NCBI GenBank assembly: GCA_017889635.1
Contig: JAGGAC010000012.1
Span: 1 to 58,632, forward strand
Direction: 5' to 3'
Source: Bacillota bacterium
GTDB lineage: Bacteria > Bacillota > Negativicutes > Sporomusales > CTSoil-080
Length of the DNA stretch: 58,632 nt
The first letter of the stretch is position 1, and each line of letters opens with the position of its first letter. The notes under the pieces were generated by a model, which was not told the DNA's origin, made no database searches, and saw only the letters and a program-made list of their open reading frames with translations. The position numbers and the translations under genes were made by a program. Shown here piece after piece: positions 25,899-35,421 of this stretch.

Positions 25899-26804
25899 AT
25901 GTATGCAGTGGAAATCACCAATCTGACCCGCCGTTTCGGCGAATTCACCGCAGTTAATGCCATCAGTCTGAAAATCAAAACCGGCTCAATATATGGCTTT
26001 CTTGGCCCCAACGGGTCAGGAAAATCCACTACCATTCGCATGCTTTGCGGCCTTCTGGCCCCTACCTCCGGCGATGCAACCATCCTGGGACTCGATATCG
26101 CCAAAGACAGCGAAGCAATAAAACACAAGATCGGTTACATGTCGCAAAAATTTAGTCTTTATGATGACCTGACAGTTATTGAGAACCTAAAATTCTATGC
26201 CGGCCTGTATAGCCTTTCTCAGCCTGAGGGCAAGCGCCGCATCGCCCAAATGCTTGCGCTTGCCGGACTGGAAAATCGCCAAAATGAACTTGCCGCCAAT
26301 TTATCCGGGGGGTGGAAACAGCGTTTGGCGCTGGGATGCTCCATCCTGCACAACCCGCCAATTTTGTTCCTTGATGAACCAACTGGCGGTGTTGACCCCA
26401 AATCACGCCGTATGTTCTGGGATATAATCTACACCCTGTCCCAGGCAGGAACCACAATAATGGTAACTACCCACTTTATGGATGAAGCCGAACACTGCGA
26501 TGAAATCGGCTTCATTTACAACGGCGGCCTCATCGCCAGCGGCCCACCCTCAGCCTTAAAAAGCAGCATTAATGGCCTGCTTCTGGAAATACCTACCCCC
26601 GAGCCAATGGAGCTTTTAGCCGCCATCACTAGTCGTCAGCTTCCGTATCTCGACATATATCCCTTTGGTGCCAACCTCCATGTCCTCATCGCCGAAGAAC
26701 ACGCCTCCCGCTATACCCCCTTTGCCGCCAACCTCATCTCGCCCTCGCTGGAAGACGTCTTTGTCCATCTGGTAAAATCACACCGTAAGGAGGTTCTGGC
26801 ATGA
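25899..26804 (+). CDS. ABC transporter ATPase 2, YbhF-like
   Basis: 301 residues. Walker A GPNGSGKST (about 34-42), signature LSGGWKQRL (about 130-138), Walker B LFLDEPTGGVDP (about 150-161), then TTHFMDEAEHCDEIGF with the switch His. It is a paralogue of the preceding ATPase and probably pairs with it as a heterodimer. The start follows the previous stop with no gap, and the end overlaps the permease by four bases. Confidence 0.9.
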   Translation: MYAVEITNLTRRFGEFTAVNAISLKIKTGSIYGFLGPNGSGKSTTIRMLCGLLAPTSGDATILGLDIAKDSEAIKHKIGYMSQKFSLYDDLTVIENLKFYAGLYSLSQPEGKRRIAQMLALAGLENRQNELAANLSGGWKQRLALGCSILHNPPILFLDEPTGGVDPKSRRMFWDIIYTLSQAGTTIMVTTHFMDEAEHCDEIGFIYNGGLIASGPPSALKSSINGLLLEIPTPEPMELLAAITSRQLPYLDIYPFGANLHVLIAEEHASRYTPFAANLISPSLEDVFVHLVKSHRKEVLA

Positions 26805-27925
26805 TCCGTCTTAAAGCCCTCTTAATAAAAGAATTTATTCAAATGCGGCGCGACCGCCTGACCTTTGTAATGATGATTGGCTTTCCGATAATTCAGCTAC
26901 TGGTATTTGGCTTTGCCATAAACACCGATGTTAAACATTTGCCCACCATCGTATTTGACCAATCGCTAAGTCAAGACAGCCGGGATTTTATCGCTTCACT
27001 TACCGCCAGCCAATACTTTGATATTACCGACGCCAGCACCAGCTACCAGGACGTTACTGACCATATTCAATCAGGCAAAACCAAAGTCGGCATCATCATT
27101 CCCCCTGATCTTTCGGCCAATCTCAAACACGGACAGAGCGCGGCCATCCAAGTCATTGTCGACGCCTCTGATTCGATGGCCGCCTCTTCAGCTATCAGCG
27201 CCGCCCAAATGGTCGGTCAGCTAAAATCTCAGGAAATTATCCTCAACCGTCTGCAAGGCTATACCGGTAAAACCTTTGCCCTGCCGGTGGATGTTCGCAT
27301 TCGCCCCTGGTATAATCCTGACTTTGTCTCGGCCTTCTATATGGTACCAGGCATTCTGGGCATTATCCTGACAATGACAATGGTCATGATTACCTCAATG
27401 GCCATTGTTCGCGAGCGTGAACGAGGCACCTTAGAACAACTTATTGTCACCCCGCTCAAAACCCATGAGCTAATCCTCGGCAAAATCATCCCCTATGTAT
27501 TTGTCGGCTATGCCCAAGCAACAGTTGCCCTCCTTGTCGGCATCCTGGTGTTTGATCTGCCAATCAGAGGCAGCCTTGGACTGCTTTACGGCTTAACCTC
27601 ATTATTCATTATCGCCTCCCTGGCGCTAGGCGTCCTCATATCCACACTATCCAAAACCCAAATGCAGGCTATGCAGATGTCGTTTTTTATCTTTCTGCCC
27701 AGCATCCTCCTCAGCGGCTTTATGTTCCCCAGAGAGGCCATGCCGCTATTCTTCAACTGGTTAGGCAATCTCCTGCCGCTAACCTTCTACCTCCAAATTC
27801 TGCGTGGCATTATCCTAAAAGGCGTCGGCCTGAGCGTCCTTTGGACGCAAATCCTGGCCTTGGTAGTATTTATCGCCATTGTCCTTACCATCAGCATTAA
27901 AAAATTTCAAAAGAAGCTTGCCTAA
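26801..27925 (+). CDS. ABC-2 type permease, YbhS/YbhR-like
   Basis: 374 residues. One N-terminal helix (about 20-40), a large extracytoplasmic loop (about 45-170) and a cluster of five helices (about 178-370) with the ABC-2 motif RERERGTLEQLIVTPL (about 200-215). Only one permease is encoded, whereas E. coli has YbhS and YbhR; two copies probably form the pore. It is the last gene of the operon and is followed by a strong terminator. Confidence 0.9.
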   Translation: MIRLKALLIKEFIQMRRDRLTFVMMIGFPIIQLLVFGFAINTDVKHLPTIVFDQSLSQDSRDFIASLTASQYFDITDASTSYQDVTDHIQSGKTKVGIIIPPDLSANLKHGQSAAIQVIVDASDSMAASSAISAAQMVGQLKSQEIILNRLQGYTGKTFALPVDVRIRPWYNPDFVSAFYMVPGILGIILTMTMVMITSMAIVRERERGTLEQLIVTPLKTHELILGKIIPYVFVGYAQATVALLVGILVFDLPIRGSLGLLYGLTSLFIIASLALGVLISTLSKTQMQAMQMSFFIFLPSILLSGFMFPREAMPLFFNWLGNLLPLTFYLQILRGIILKGVGLSVLWTQILALVVFIAIVLTISIKKFQKKLA

Positions 27926-27940
27926 CCATCCTATATGTAA

Positions 27941-27984
27941 AATAGACCGTCGTAAAAGCCAACTGACTTTTACGACGGTCTATT
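27941..27984 (+). terminator. Terminator of the exporter operon
   Basis: A perfect 18 bp stem (core GACCGTCGTAAAAG and complement) with an 8-base loop, followed by TATTAAATG. It may also serve the convergent chemoreceptor gene. Confidence 0.85.
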
Positions 27985-28006
27985 AAATGCCCACACCTAT
28001 CACAAC

Positions 28007-28822
28007 CTAAATTGTATCAGCAAGTTTTTCAATTTCACTTGCTGTCGAGGCCATTGAACTCATATTGGCAGCAATTTCCTCAGTAACAGCAGCTTGCCGT
28101 TCGCCAAGCACCGATGTATTGGTAATGGTTTTAACAACATCTATTGTCTCATTATTAATGTTTTGAAGAATTTTTTTAATTTCGTTAACCGAATCGGCGC
28201 TGTTAACCGCCATTTTTCTGATTTCCTCCGCAACAACCGCAAAGCCCCGTCCCTGTTCACCGGCCCTGGCTGCTTCAATTGCGGCATTGAGACCAAGCAA
28301 ATTCGAATTTGCCGCCACATCGCTAACAAACTTCAAAATATCATCCGTCTTTTTTATGTGCCCAAGTACGCTCTCACTCCCGGTCTTCACCCGGCTTAAC
28401 TCCCCGGCTAACTGGCCTGCCGTAGTTCCTAGCTCGTAAACAGTGGCCGTTAACTCTTGTACGGTTGATGCAAGTGTTGCCGCAACTGAGTGAAGAGCAT
28501 CTTGAGCTTCCAGCGTTATTCCAGTGGCGCAAGCCCCTAGAAGTGTGCCATCCTCACTAAAGATTGGCGTAGCAATTAGTTTCACCGGCACACCAAAATG
28601 ATCTTTGGGAATGATCCCTTTAATTACTTGTTTTTTTTGCAGACATTCCGCCATTAGCCCCTTTGGCTTTGTCCCCAGTACATCCTTGGGTGGATCTTTA
28701 AATGCTACTGCCGGCAAAACATAAATTATTTTTTCTGTATCACTTATTATTATCTCACAATCAAAAATACTTAATTTCTGCATAACTTCGGCTGAGGCAA
28801 TCACAGATTCTAACTTTGTCAC
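28007..28822 (-). CDS. Soluble chemoreceptor-like protein, short MCP domain
   Basis: 271 residues, no membrane segments. The N-terminal 110 or so residues look like a small PAS/CACHE-like sensor ([18 protein letters not shown], then [14 protein letters not shown]). A methyl-accepting signalling region follows; its conserved tip, from [17 protein letters not shown] through [12 protein letters not shown], is near 180-220. The domain is shorter than in classical receptors, ending soon after the tip region. Start GTG 28822 has GGAGGGG eight bases upstream. Such proteins signal to CheA or act in other contexts; no che genes are nearby. Confidence 0.8.
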   Translation of the reverse strand: MTKLESVIASAEVMQKLSIFDCEIIISDTEKIIYVLPAVAFKDPPKDVLGTKPKGLMAECLQKKQVIKGIIPKDHFGVPVKLIATPIFSEDGTLLGACATGITLEAQDALHSVAATLASTVQELTATVYELGTTAGQLAGELSRVKTGSESVLGHIKKTDDILKFVSDVAANSNLLGLNAAIEAARAGEQGRGFAVVAEEIRKMAVNSADSVNEIKKILQNINNETIDVVKTITNTSVLGERQAAVTEEIAANMSSMASTASEIEKLADTI

Positions 28823-28863
28823 TATTTAACCCCTCCATTTAACACTTTTATTAATTCCACCTA

Positions 28864-28920
28864 TGAAAAAATGATAAGCGACCGTCTAAAAATAGCCTGT
28901 CTTTTAAACGGTTTCTTATC
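28864..28920 (-). terminator. Terminator of the SLH porin gene
   Basis: On the minus strand GATAAG..ACCGT..TAAAA pairs imperfectly with TTTTTAGACGGT..CTTATC and is followed by ATTTTTTC. It lies about 60 bases after the porin stop. Confidence 0.65.
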
Positions 28921-28979
28921 ATTTTACTATTTGTTAAGATTTTGGTAAAGATGTCATCATTAGGAAAATATCGTATTGT

Positions 28980-30269
28980 TTAGAAAAAGTAGTCAATCTC
29001 AGCTTTTACAGTACGCAGTTTGCCGGTGCCTTCAGTTGCGCTCAGCGTACTAGCCCATACCTGGAAATCGATATTCTTATCCAGTACGTACTGAACATTC
29101 ATTTGCGGCCCCCTAATACCGTAGTTGACGGTTCCTACCCACCAGTCATTAGACGGTCCTACCGAAGCATTTTTTTCGCAATCAATATAACGGGCGGACA
29201 GACGATACGAACCAGGAACATTCAAATCCGCCCGTTTATAATTCACGCCGGCAATATACTCTGTATTTTGCGTATCAAAATTGGACTTAGCATAAGTGCC
29301 CCACAGCTGCACATCCTTGGTCAGCATCTTATCAGCACCGACCTCATATATTCTGGTTGTACTGCTGTTAGAAATATCATGATAGGCTGCTTTCATATTC
29401 GCGGTCTTCGAAAGCGGAAGATTTACTTCAGCGGCAGCATAGCGGTTTTCTTCAGTGCTGGAAATAATATTGGAATTGAGCGGTGCCCCGGTCCAGTTCT
29501 CACGCAGGAAACCATATGTTAATTTTGTTACAACCTTATTGCCAAAAGCGGCTTGAACACCATTCACCGCTCGATCAGACATGTTAAGCACGGCCCCATA
29601 TCCAGGTACATAGTCCCACTTACCAACCGTAACTGTTGTCTCGCCAACCTTGCCAACAGCAAACATCTGATCTAAATGCTGATTGCCTGCCGCAATGCCT
29701 TCAGTTGAAGAAGAAGCCCCATAGCCACCGGTACGCAGGCTTCTTATAGCCTCTTCCTCCAAAACAACCTTCCACGCATCATTAACTTTGTATGTTAAGA
29801 ATAAGTCAACACCGATCTCTGGCACATATCCATCGTTATCAAAAAAACTTTCGCCGCAATTATGAAACTTGCCGCTATTATTCCAGACTTGGTCACTCAC
29901 ATGAAGTACCCCAAAAAGATGGAACTTATCATCATGTTTCTCCGGAGCCGCCCCCCGCACGCCTAGATTGCTCAGTTCCGCCGAAAACTCGGCTGACAGC
30001 TTATTAATCAACGCTTTATCTTCAGCATTAGCCTTTTCAGCGTTCCATACCCCCCTGGCCACCAATTGCGCCATTTCATAGCGGGTAATGGTTTTGTCGC
30101 CATTAAAATTGCTGCTGTCAATAATTCCGTCTTTCACCAGTTTGCCTACTGCACTATACGACCAGTGGTTCGCCGGAACATCGCCAAACGGATTGGCGGC
30201 AGCAAATGCAGTGCCGGTAATACCCACAAGGAAAACCAGCATCAAGGTAACAATTAATTGCTTTCTCAT
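28980..30269 (-). CDS. SLH-domain outer-membrane porin
   Basis: 429 residues. Sec signal peptide (1-23, cleavage near AFA), one SLH domain (about 26-75: NPFGDVPANHWSYSAVGKL, then ITRYEMAQLV), a short helical linker (80-108) and a beta-barrel of alternating strands ending in Phe (EIDYFF), the outer-membrane insertion signature. Proteins of this design (Mep45 of Selenomonas, and Veillonella and Pelosinus homologues) are the main porins of Negativicutes and tether the outer membrane to peptidoglycan carrying diamines. The decarboxylase at 8145 could provide those diamines. AAAGGAG precedes the ATG. It is a single-gene unit with its own terminator. Confidence 0.9.
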   Translation of the reverse strand: MRKQLIVTLMLVFLVGITGTAFAAANPFGDVPANHWSYSAVGKLVKDGIIDSSNFNGDKTITRYEMAQLVARGVWNAEKANAEDKALINKLSAEFSAELSNLGVRGAAPEKHDDKFHLFGVLHVSDQVWNNSGKFHNCGESFFDNDGYVPEIGVDLFLTYKVNDAWKVVLEEEAIRSLRTGGYGASSSTEGIAAGNQHLDQMFAVGKVGETTVTVGKWDYVPGYGAVLNMSDRAVNGVQAAFGNKVVTKLTYGFLRENWTGAPLNSNIISSTEENRYAAAEVNLPLSKTANMKAAYHDISNSSTTRIYEVGADKMLTKDVQLWGTYAKSNFDTQNTEYIAGVNYKRADLNVPGSYRLSARYIDCEKNASVGPSNDWWVGTVNYGIRGPQMNVQYVLDKNIDFQVWASTLSATEGTGKLRTVKAEIDYFF

Positions 30270-30375
30270 CTTATTAGCTCCTTTTAATCAGTTTTCTTAC
30301 TGCGTTCTTGGCATACAATATCCTTTTTAAAAAGCTTAATCAGCACTACCTAATATTGTATTGGCAAATATTTTT

Positions 30376-31617
30376 TTAACAGGCAGTAATATTTTTTTTC
30401 AACAACTGTGACAAAATCATCCCCAACACACACACCCCGGCAAACATCGTAATTGTTAAGTGGAAGGTGCCGGTGCTATGCAAAGCCAATGCGCCTGCGA
30501 AAACCCCAAGGGCTCCGCCAAAGGCCCCGATACCCAGCCACAATCCAACAACCCGACCAATAATCTTTTCCGGATAAGCCTGAGAAATAAATACTGCTGC
30601 CGCCGGATTTAAAAACGCTACCGCTAACCCGGCTAAAAACAAAGCCCCCATAAGCAACGGCGAATTATTATACACCGCCGGAAACAGAATCGCATATATT
30701 GTAACCGCACAGATTATAAATCCGATCAATAGTACTGGTTTCGGATTGCTCTTGAAGACTTTATCCATAACAAAACCGCCAACTAAACCGCCTAATATTG
30801 TTCCAATTTGTACAATAAGCATCAACGAACCGGCCGCCATCCGTCCAAACCCAACCCCAACCGGAGCGTCAAGGGCAAAATATTGCGGCGTCAGATCGTT
30901 AAGTGCATTAAGCAGCCACGAAATACAAAGACAAAGGATAATTCCAATATAGGTCGTCGGTTGCTTGAAGGCTCCCTTCAAACTGTCCCAACTGCTAGTT
31001 TCCGCTTTACCCGACTCTTCTTTAGTCTGTGAAGGTTCATTAGCTTTATAGTTAAAGGCAATTATAACAATATACACAAGCAAAACAAGTTGACCAACCC
31101 CCAGCCAGGACAACGTAGATCTCCAATTTCCAACTGCTTCAAATACCAGCGGACTGAAAAATATCCCGGCTGCCATACCGGCATTCAACATCGTCATCCC
31201 AATGCCGATTATAAGGCCTCGCTGATGTTCGGAGAACCAGTGAGCAGCACATAAAGAAATCAACGAAAAAATCGCTCCGGCGGCAGCCCCTTGTAAAATG
31301 CGCATTAGAACCACCAATATAAAGGTCTCGCCTACAAACGGATATAACAAATTTGCAACAATTGACATAAATGCAGCAATCACCAAAACCGGCATCATCC
31401 CAAACCGGTCCGCTAAAGCCCCCGATATAAGCGTTGCAATCGAAACAACAAATACAAAAATTCCTAAAAAGCTTGCTTGAGCCGCCGGTATAGATATTCC
31501 CAAATCTTGGGCCATATCGCCAAGGATTGGTGCAACCGCTATCGTATTCATCCCGGCCACAAATGCTCCCAGGCTCACAGCTAATAGCACAAGCCATTTA
31601 AAATAAGCCTTCACCAC
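30376..31617 (-). CDS. MFS transporter, copy 1
   Basis: 413 residues, 12 predicted membrane helices. The loop between helices 2 and 3 has GALADRFGM (about 56-64), a major facilitator signature. It is a paralogue of the next transporter (31940-33235): both begin with a YFKWLVLLAV/YFRWLVLLAV-type segment and share LTPQYFALDAPVGVGFGRM-like text. I chose GTG 31617, which aligns with the start of copy 2 and has GGGTGG six bases upstream; the open frame to 31716 lacks support. Substrate unknown. A palindromic site lies 150 bases upstream. Confidence 0.85.
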   Translation of the reverse strand: MVKAYFKWLVLLAVSLGAFVAGMNTIAVAPILGDMAQDLGISIPAAQASFLGIFVFVVSIATLISGALADRFGMMPVLVIAAFMSIVANLLYPFVGETFILVVLMRILQGAAAGAIFSLISLCAAHWFSEHQRGLIIGIGMTMLNAGMAAGIFFSPLVFEAVGNWRSTLSWLGVGQLVLLVYIVIIAFNYKANEPSQTKEESGKAETSSWDSLKGAFKQPTTYIGIILCLCISWLLNALNDLTPQYFALDAPVGVGFGRMAAGSLMLIVQIGTILGGLVGGFVMDKVFKSNPKPVLLIGFIICAVTIYAILFPAVYNNSPLLMGALFLAGLAVAFLNPAAAVFISQAYPEKIIGRVVGLWLGIGAFGGALGVFAGALALHSTGTFHLTITMFAGVCVLGMILSQLLKKNITAC

Positions 31618-31767
31618 TAAATACCACCCTTCATAATATATTGTGCCACTCAAACAGTTAACAACGCTTTGCTCTCTCTCGACCTCCTGTAAGCCTTGTT
31701 TTTTAGATAACAACAAGTGTCATCTTCTTCAAATAATTTGAAAAATTATGTACATCCATTATTATAG

Positions 31768-31791
31768 ATGATAAATGATCGATCATCAATA
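31768..31791. promoter_or_regulatory. Shared palindromic site, copy 1
   Basis: Contains the 12-base palindrome ATGATCGATCAT (31775-31786). The surrounding 24 bases are identical to 33455-33478, upstream of MFS copy 2 and of the GntR gene. Candidate GntR operator controlling MFS copy 1. Confidence 0.6.
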
Positions 31792-31870
31792 ATAAATTGT
31801 AAATTCAGTAAAAATTTTAATTTTTATCGCGTCAACAGCCTGTAAGACTCACATAGCCCCTAAATAAGTA

Positions 31871-31905
31871 ATGAGTGCAAGCAAAAATTAACAGCCTGCA
31901 CTCAT
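31871..31905 (-). terminator. Terminator-like hairpin after MFS copy 2
   Basis: ATGAGTGCA..GC pairs with GC..TGCACTCAT (one mismatch each side) around an 11-base loop. The following minus-strand sequence is only moderately T-rich. Confidence 0.5.
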
Positions 31906-31939
31906 CATCTAAATTCGCCCGATGATCTTCTTTAACTTT

Positions 31940-33235
31940 CTACGCCTTAAAAAGGTTTTTTTTCATAATTTGCGATAAAACTAAACCAACAATCCCCACT
32001 ATGGCGAACAATTCAACTATAAGCTGATAAGTTCCGGTGGCATGTAAAGCTAATGCACTTACGAATATTCCAATCGCGCCACCAAAAGCCCCTATACCAA
32101 GCCACATCCCAACAATTCTGCCGACAATCCTTTCTGGATAAACCTGGGCAACAAATACCGCGGCAGCCGGATTGAGAAAAGCGACTCCCAGTCCCGCAAA
32201 AAACAAGTCAAGCATCAAAACAACAGCATCATTATAAATTCCCGGGATCATAATAACATATACTGCTACCATAGCAATAATAAAACCGGCAACCAATACT
32301 GGTTTTGGATTACCACGGAATATTTTATCCATGACAAACCCGCCAATCACACCGCCAAAAACCGTTCCTAACTGCACCAGTACCATCAGTTTACCGGCCA
32401 TCACCCGGCCAAAGCCTACACCGGTCGGCGCATCAAGAGCAAAATACTGTGGCGTTAAGTCGTTAAGTGCATTAATCAGCCACGAAATACAGATACAGAC
32501 AATAATTCCTATATAGGTCGTCGGACTGCCCAAAGCATGCTTAAGCTGGTCCAGTCCAGAGTCATCGGCAACCGTTGACTGATAAGCATTAGCCACCGGT
32601 TTTGGTTCATAAGCATCATCCTGAACCGTTTCATTAACTCTAACCTTAGCTTGTTCATTAGCTTTATAGTTGCATACTATGTAAAGAGTATATAAGAACA
32701 AAACGGCTTCAACGACGCCAATCCACCCCATCGTCGCCCGCCAATTTCCCACCTCTTGAAACACCAACGGTGAAGCCATTACTCCTGTCATCATTCCAGC
32801 ATTCAGCATCGTCATGCCTGTCCCAACAACCCGCCCCCGCTCGCCGTCTGTAAACCAATGTGCTGCCACAAGCGGTATCAAAGAAAACACCGCCCCAGCC
32901 CCAAAGCCTTGTACAATACGCAGCACTATTACGGCCCCAAAAATATCCCCGACAAAAGGAAACAGGAGATTCGGAACCACTCCCGCCAAATTGCCGACCA
33001 GAAGTACAGGTATAACACCAAACCGATCAGCCATAGCTCCCGATATAATGGTTGAAAGAGCAACGACAAATACGAATATTCCTAAAATACTGCTTTGAGC
33101 AGCTGGCAGCGAAACCCCCAATTCGCTGGCTACATCACCCAAAACAGGAGTAAAGTGTAACGAATTGACTCCTGTTACCGCTGCAACTAACCCGACAGCA
33201 AGTAAAACAAGCCACCTAAAGTAGTCCTTTGCCAT
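31940..33235 (-). CDS. MFS transporter, copy 2
   Basis: 431 residues, 12 predicted helices, with GAMADRFGVIPV (about 56-67) after helix 2. It has an extra hydrophilic stretch in the central loop (about 195-230) compared with copy 1. ATG 33235 has AAGGTGG eight bases upstream. It is divergent from the GntR regulator, with the shared palindrome between them, so the regulator likely controls it. Tandem duplication is evident. The family resembles anion or metabolite MFS carriers, but I cannot name the substrate. Confidence 0.85.
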   Translation of the reverse strand: MAKDYFRWLVLLAVGLVAAVTGVNSLHFTPVLGDVASELGVSLPAAQSSILGIFVFVVALSTIISGAMADRFGVIPVLLVGNLAGVVPNLLFPFVGDIFGAVIVLRIVQGFGAGAVFSLIPLVAAHWFTDGERGRVVGTGMTMLNAGMMTGVMASPLVFQEVGNWRATMGWIGVVEAVLFLYTLYIVCNYKANEQAKVRVNETVQDDAYEPKPVANAYQSTVADDSGLDQLKHALGSPTTYIGIIVCICISWLINALNDLTPQYFALDAPTGVGFGRVMAGKLMVLVQLGTVFGGVIGGFVMDKIFRGNPKPVLVAGFIIAMVAVYVIMIPGIYNDAVVLMLDLFFAGLGVAFLNPAAAVFVAQVYPERIVGRIVGMWLGIGAFGGAIGIFVSALALHATGTYQLIVELFAIVGIVGLVLSQIMKKNLFKA

Positions 33236-33454
33236 TATACATACCACCTTCATATCCAAAATCCGCTGCACAAAACTAATATTCTGCCGGAACCACATCT
33301 CATAAATGAGGATAAGCTGCCGCTATACTGGCGTTAGCTACATAATATAGTAAGGAATAACCATTACTTATTCTAACAAAATTTATGAAAACTGCCCTAA
33401 TCCTGCTGTAAATATATCGAAAAATCATTTATAATAAATATATATCCATTATAA

Positions 33455-33478
33455 ATGATAAATGATCGATCATCAATA
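33455..33478. promoter_or_regulatory. Shared palindromic site, copy 2
   Basis: Same 24 bases as 31768-31791, with ATGATCGATCAT at 33462-33473. It sits between the divergent MFS copy 2 and gntR genes, a usual place for an autoregulated operator. Confidence 0.6.
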
Positions 33479-33582
33479 TAACATTATGTTATTTATTTCT
33501 ATATTTTTTATCCTGAGTAGATAAACTACCGCCGGTAAAGTGCCGGAAAACTTGCATTTTACATCATCTCAAGGAGGAAATA

Positions 33583-34218
33583 ATGACTAAGCTGGTTAAG
33601 CAGGTTTTTACCGAGCAAATATACCACTTATTGCGTAATGACATTTTAAGCCAATCTATTGCCTGCAGTCAAAAACTTAACATCCGGGAACTTCAGGCAA
33701 AATACGGTGTCAGCGGCAGTCCGGTACGCGAGGCTATCAGCCGCCTTCACCAAGAGGGACTGGTCGAATATCTTCCTAATATCGGGACAAAAGTAATTGA
33801 CTTTAAAGTAACCGATATTGTCGAACTTCAAGAACTCCACTCATCGCTGGATTGCAGTGCCCTAAAACTGGCTATGAAAAAAAATAGTTATCAGGATATT
33901 GCCGCCGAGCTGCTGGTATTTCTTGAAGCGCAAAAACAGAATGATCCGTCAGCCGCCCATCAATTTCATAACACCTTTTACCGCTTTGCCAATAACAATC
34001 GCCTCCAAAAATCATGGGAGCATCTGACCGGGCAACTGGAAATTATTCATACCCTTTACGCTAACCAACTCAAAGCTCTAGCTTGGAATGACATAGAGCT
34101 TCACGATCATACCAAGATTTATGAGTCAGTCAGCACCAATGACTTAGAAACAGCCTTGGCGAGAATTGAAGAACATCACGATAAATCGCTCACATTGTTG
34201 CTTGACTGTATAAAATAA
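33583..34218 (+). CDS. GntR-family regulator, FCD type
   Basis: 211 residues. N-terminal winged helix (about 8-72: IYHLLRNDILS, then ELQAKYGVSGSPVREAISRLHQEGLVEYLPN) and an all-helical C-terminal ligand domain of the FadR/FCD type (about 80-205) with HNTFY near 128 and a late EEHH motif that could bind metal. Such proteins respond to organic acids. AAGGAGG precedes the ATG. It probably binds the two 24-base sites and so links the two MFS genes into one regulon. Confidence 0.88.
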   Translation: MTKLVKQVFTEQIYHLLRNDILSQSIACSQKLNIRELQAKYGVSGSPVREAISRLHQEGLVEYLPNIGTKVIDFKVTDIVELQELHSSLDCSALKLAMKKNSYQDIAAELLVFLEAQKQNDPSAAHQFHNTFYRFANNNRLQKSWEHLTGQLEIIHTLYANQLKALAWNDIELHDHTKIYESVSTNDLETALARIEEHHDKSLTLLLDCIK

Positions 34219-34225
34219 AGAAAAA

Positions 34226-34257
34226 ATCCCTGTAAGCTAGAACTGGCTTACAGGGAT
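34226..34257. terminator. Terminator between gntR and ridA
   Basis: Perfect 12 bp stem (ATCCCTGTAAGC and complement), 8-base loop, followed by CATTTCTTT on the plus side and preceded by AAAAA, giving T's on the minus side. Confidence 0.8.
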
Positions 34258-34264
34258 CATTTCT

Positions 34265-34645
34265 TTAAGCATATACTGCAATTGCCTCAATCTCCACACT
34301 AACGTCCCGCGGCAGTCTGGCTACCTGGACAGCCGACCGCGCTGGCGGTTCAACAGTGAAAAACTCACCATATACTTTATTAACCGCAGCAAAATCATTC
34401 ATATCCTGGAGAAAGACTGTAGCTTTCACCACATTGGCTAAATCAAGACCTTCCTTGTTTAAAATTGCTTTTAAATTGGTTAGCACCTGCCGGGTCTGCA
34501 TCTCAACCCCGCCATAAACGATTTGGCCAGTCACCGGATCTAAAGGTATCTGTCCGGAAACAAATAACATTCCATTTGCTTTAACAGCTTGCGAGTAAGG
34601 ACCAATAGCCTGTGGTGCCTTATCTGTATTAACAACAACTTTCAT
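34265..34645 (-). CDS. ridA: RidA-family enamine/imine deaminase
   Basis: 126 residues, the full family length. [23 protein letters not shown] at the start, then Arg in [13 protein letters not shown] (about 101-113) and the end VEIEAIAV, are hallmark. RidA hydrolyses reactive 2-aminoacrylate and related imines formed by PLP enzymes such as threonine dehydratase. AGGAGG precedes the ATG. It is a lone gene; two DnaA boxes lie 44 bases upstream. Confidence 0.93.
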   Translation of the reverse strand: MKVVVNTDKAPQAIGPYSQAVKANGMLFVSGQIPLDPVTGQIVYGGVEMQTRQVLTNLKAILNKEGLDLANVVKATVFLQDMNDFAAVNKVYGEFFTVEPPARSAVQVARLPRDVSVEIEAIAVYA

Positions 34646-34688
34646 CTTTCAAAACCCTCCTTTTTACTATTGCTCCAGCGTTATAAAC

Positions 34689-34709
34689 TTATCCACATTT
34701 TTATCCACA
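34689..34709 (+). promoter_or_regulatory. Two tandem DnaA boxes
   Basis: Two exact copies of TTATCCACA at 34689-34697 and 34701-34709, both fitting the TTATNCACA consensus, in the same orientation and 12 bases apart, in the divergent ridA-nudix region. There is no dnaA or origin gene set nearby, so this would be a regulatory or titration site. Confidence 0.55.
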
Positions 34710-34862
34710 TTTGTTCAATAAACGCCTTTTAAGAAACTTATTATCCTCTGATAGTATTATATTATACCAAAAAAATGCAAACTAAATATATCCGCTTTTG
34801 CCAGGTTACCAATAATATGCGGTATAATATAAGTGAATTAATTCCAACCAGAGAGGAGAACT

Positions 34863-35348
34863 ATGATAAATAAAATAAGCGCCGGTTTGTTAATGTACCG
34901 AACTAAAAACAGTCAACTTGAAATATTCTTAGCCCATCCGGGCGGCCCATATTGGGAAAATAAAGATGCTGGCAGCTGGGGTATCCCCAAAGGTGAAGTC
35001 GAAGGCCATGAAGCTTTCTTTGCCGCGGCTAAACGGGAATTCTTCGAAGAAACAGGCATTCAGCCGCAGGGAACTTTTCTTGAACTTGGCACAGTAACCC
35101 TAACAACAGGTAAAACGGTATATGCCTGGGCCTTTGAGAATGATTGGGATAACCCTCGCCCCATAACAAGTAACTTATTTGAACTAGAGTGGCCGCCTAA
35201 TTCTGGCACAAAGGAGTTTTTTCCTGAAATCGATCAAGCGGTATTTTTCCCCGAACCTATCGCCCGGCAAAAAATTAGTCCCGCCCAAGCCGAGTTTATT
35301 GATCGTTTAATTAATCTGCTTCAACAGGAAAAACCACTACATAGTTAG
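34863..35348 (+). CDS. Nudix hydrolase
   Basis: 161 residues. The Nudix box (GEVEGHEAFFAAAKREFFEETGI region, about 42-64) has all key residues: Gly, Glu, REF and EETG. SWGIPKGE before it and FPEIDQAVFFP near 120 resemble the Nudix proteins of the MutT/DR1168 kind. It hydrolyses a nucleoside diphosphate linked to another moiety; the substrate cannot be inferred. GAGAGGAG precedes the ATG. It lies ahead of panB with a 73-base gap and may be a separate unit. Confidence 0.88.
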   Translation: MINKISAGLLMYRTKNSQLEIFLAHPGGPYWENKDAGSWGIPKGEVEGHEAFFAAAKREFFEETGIQPQGTFLELGTVTLTTGKTVYAWAFENDWDNPRPITSNLFELEWPPNSGTKEFFPEIDQAVFFPEPIARQKISPAQAEFIDRLINLLQQEKPLHS

Positions 35349-35421
35349 CATACACATATATCCGCGCAAAAACTCCTTTCTGGCCAAATACTGTTATCAT
35401 CTAACTACGGAGGTATAAGCT

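Noticed and set aside
34689-34709. Replication origin suggested by two DnaA boxes
   Set aside because: No dnaA, dnaN or AT-rich unwinding region with further boxes; two boxes alone do not make an origin.
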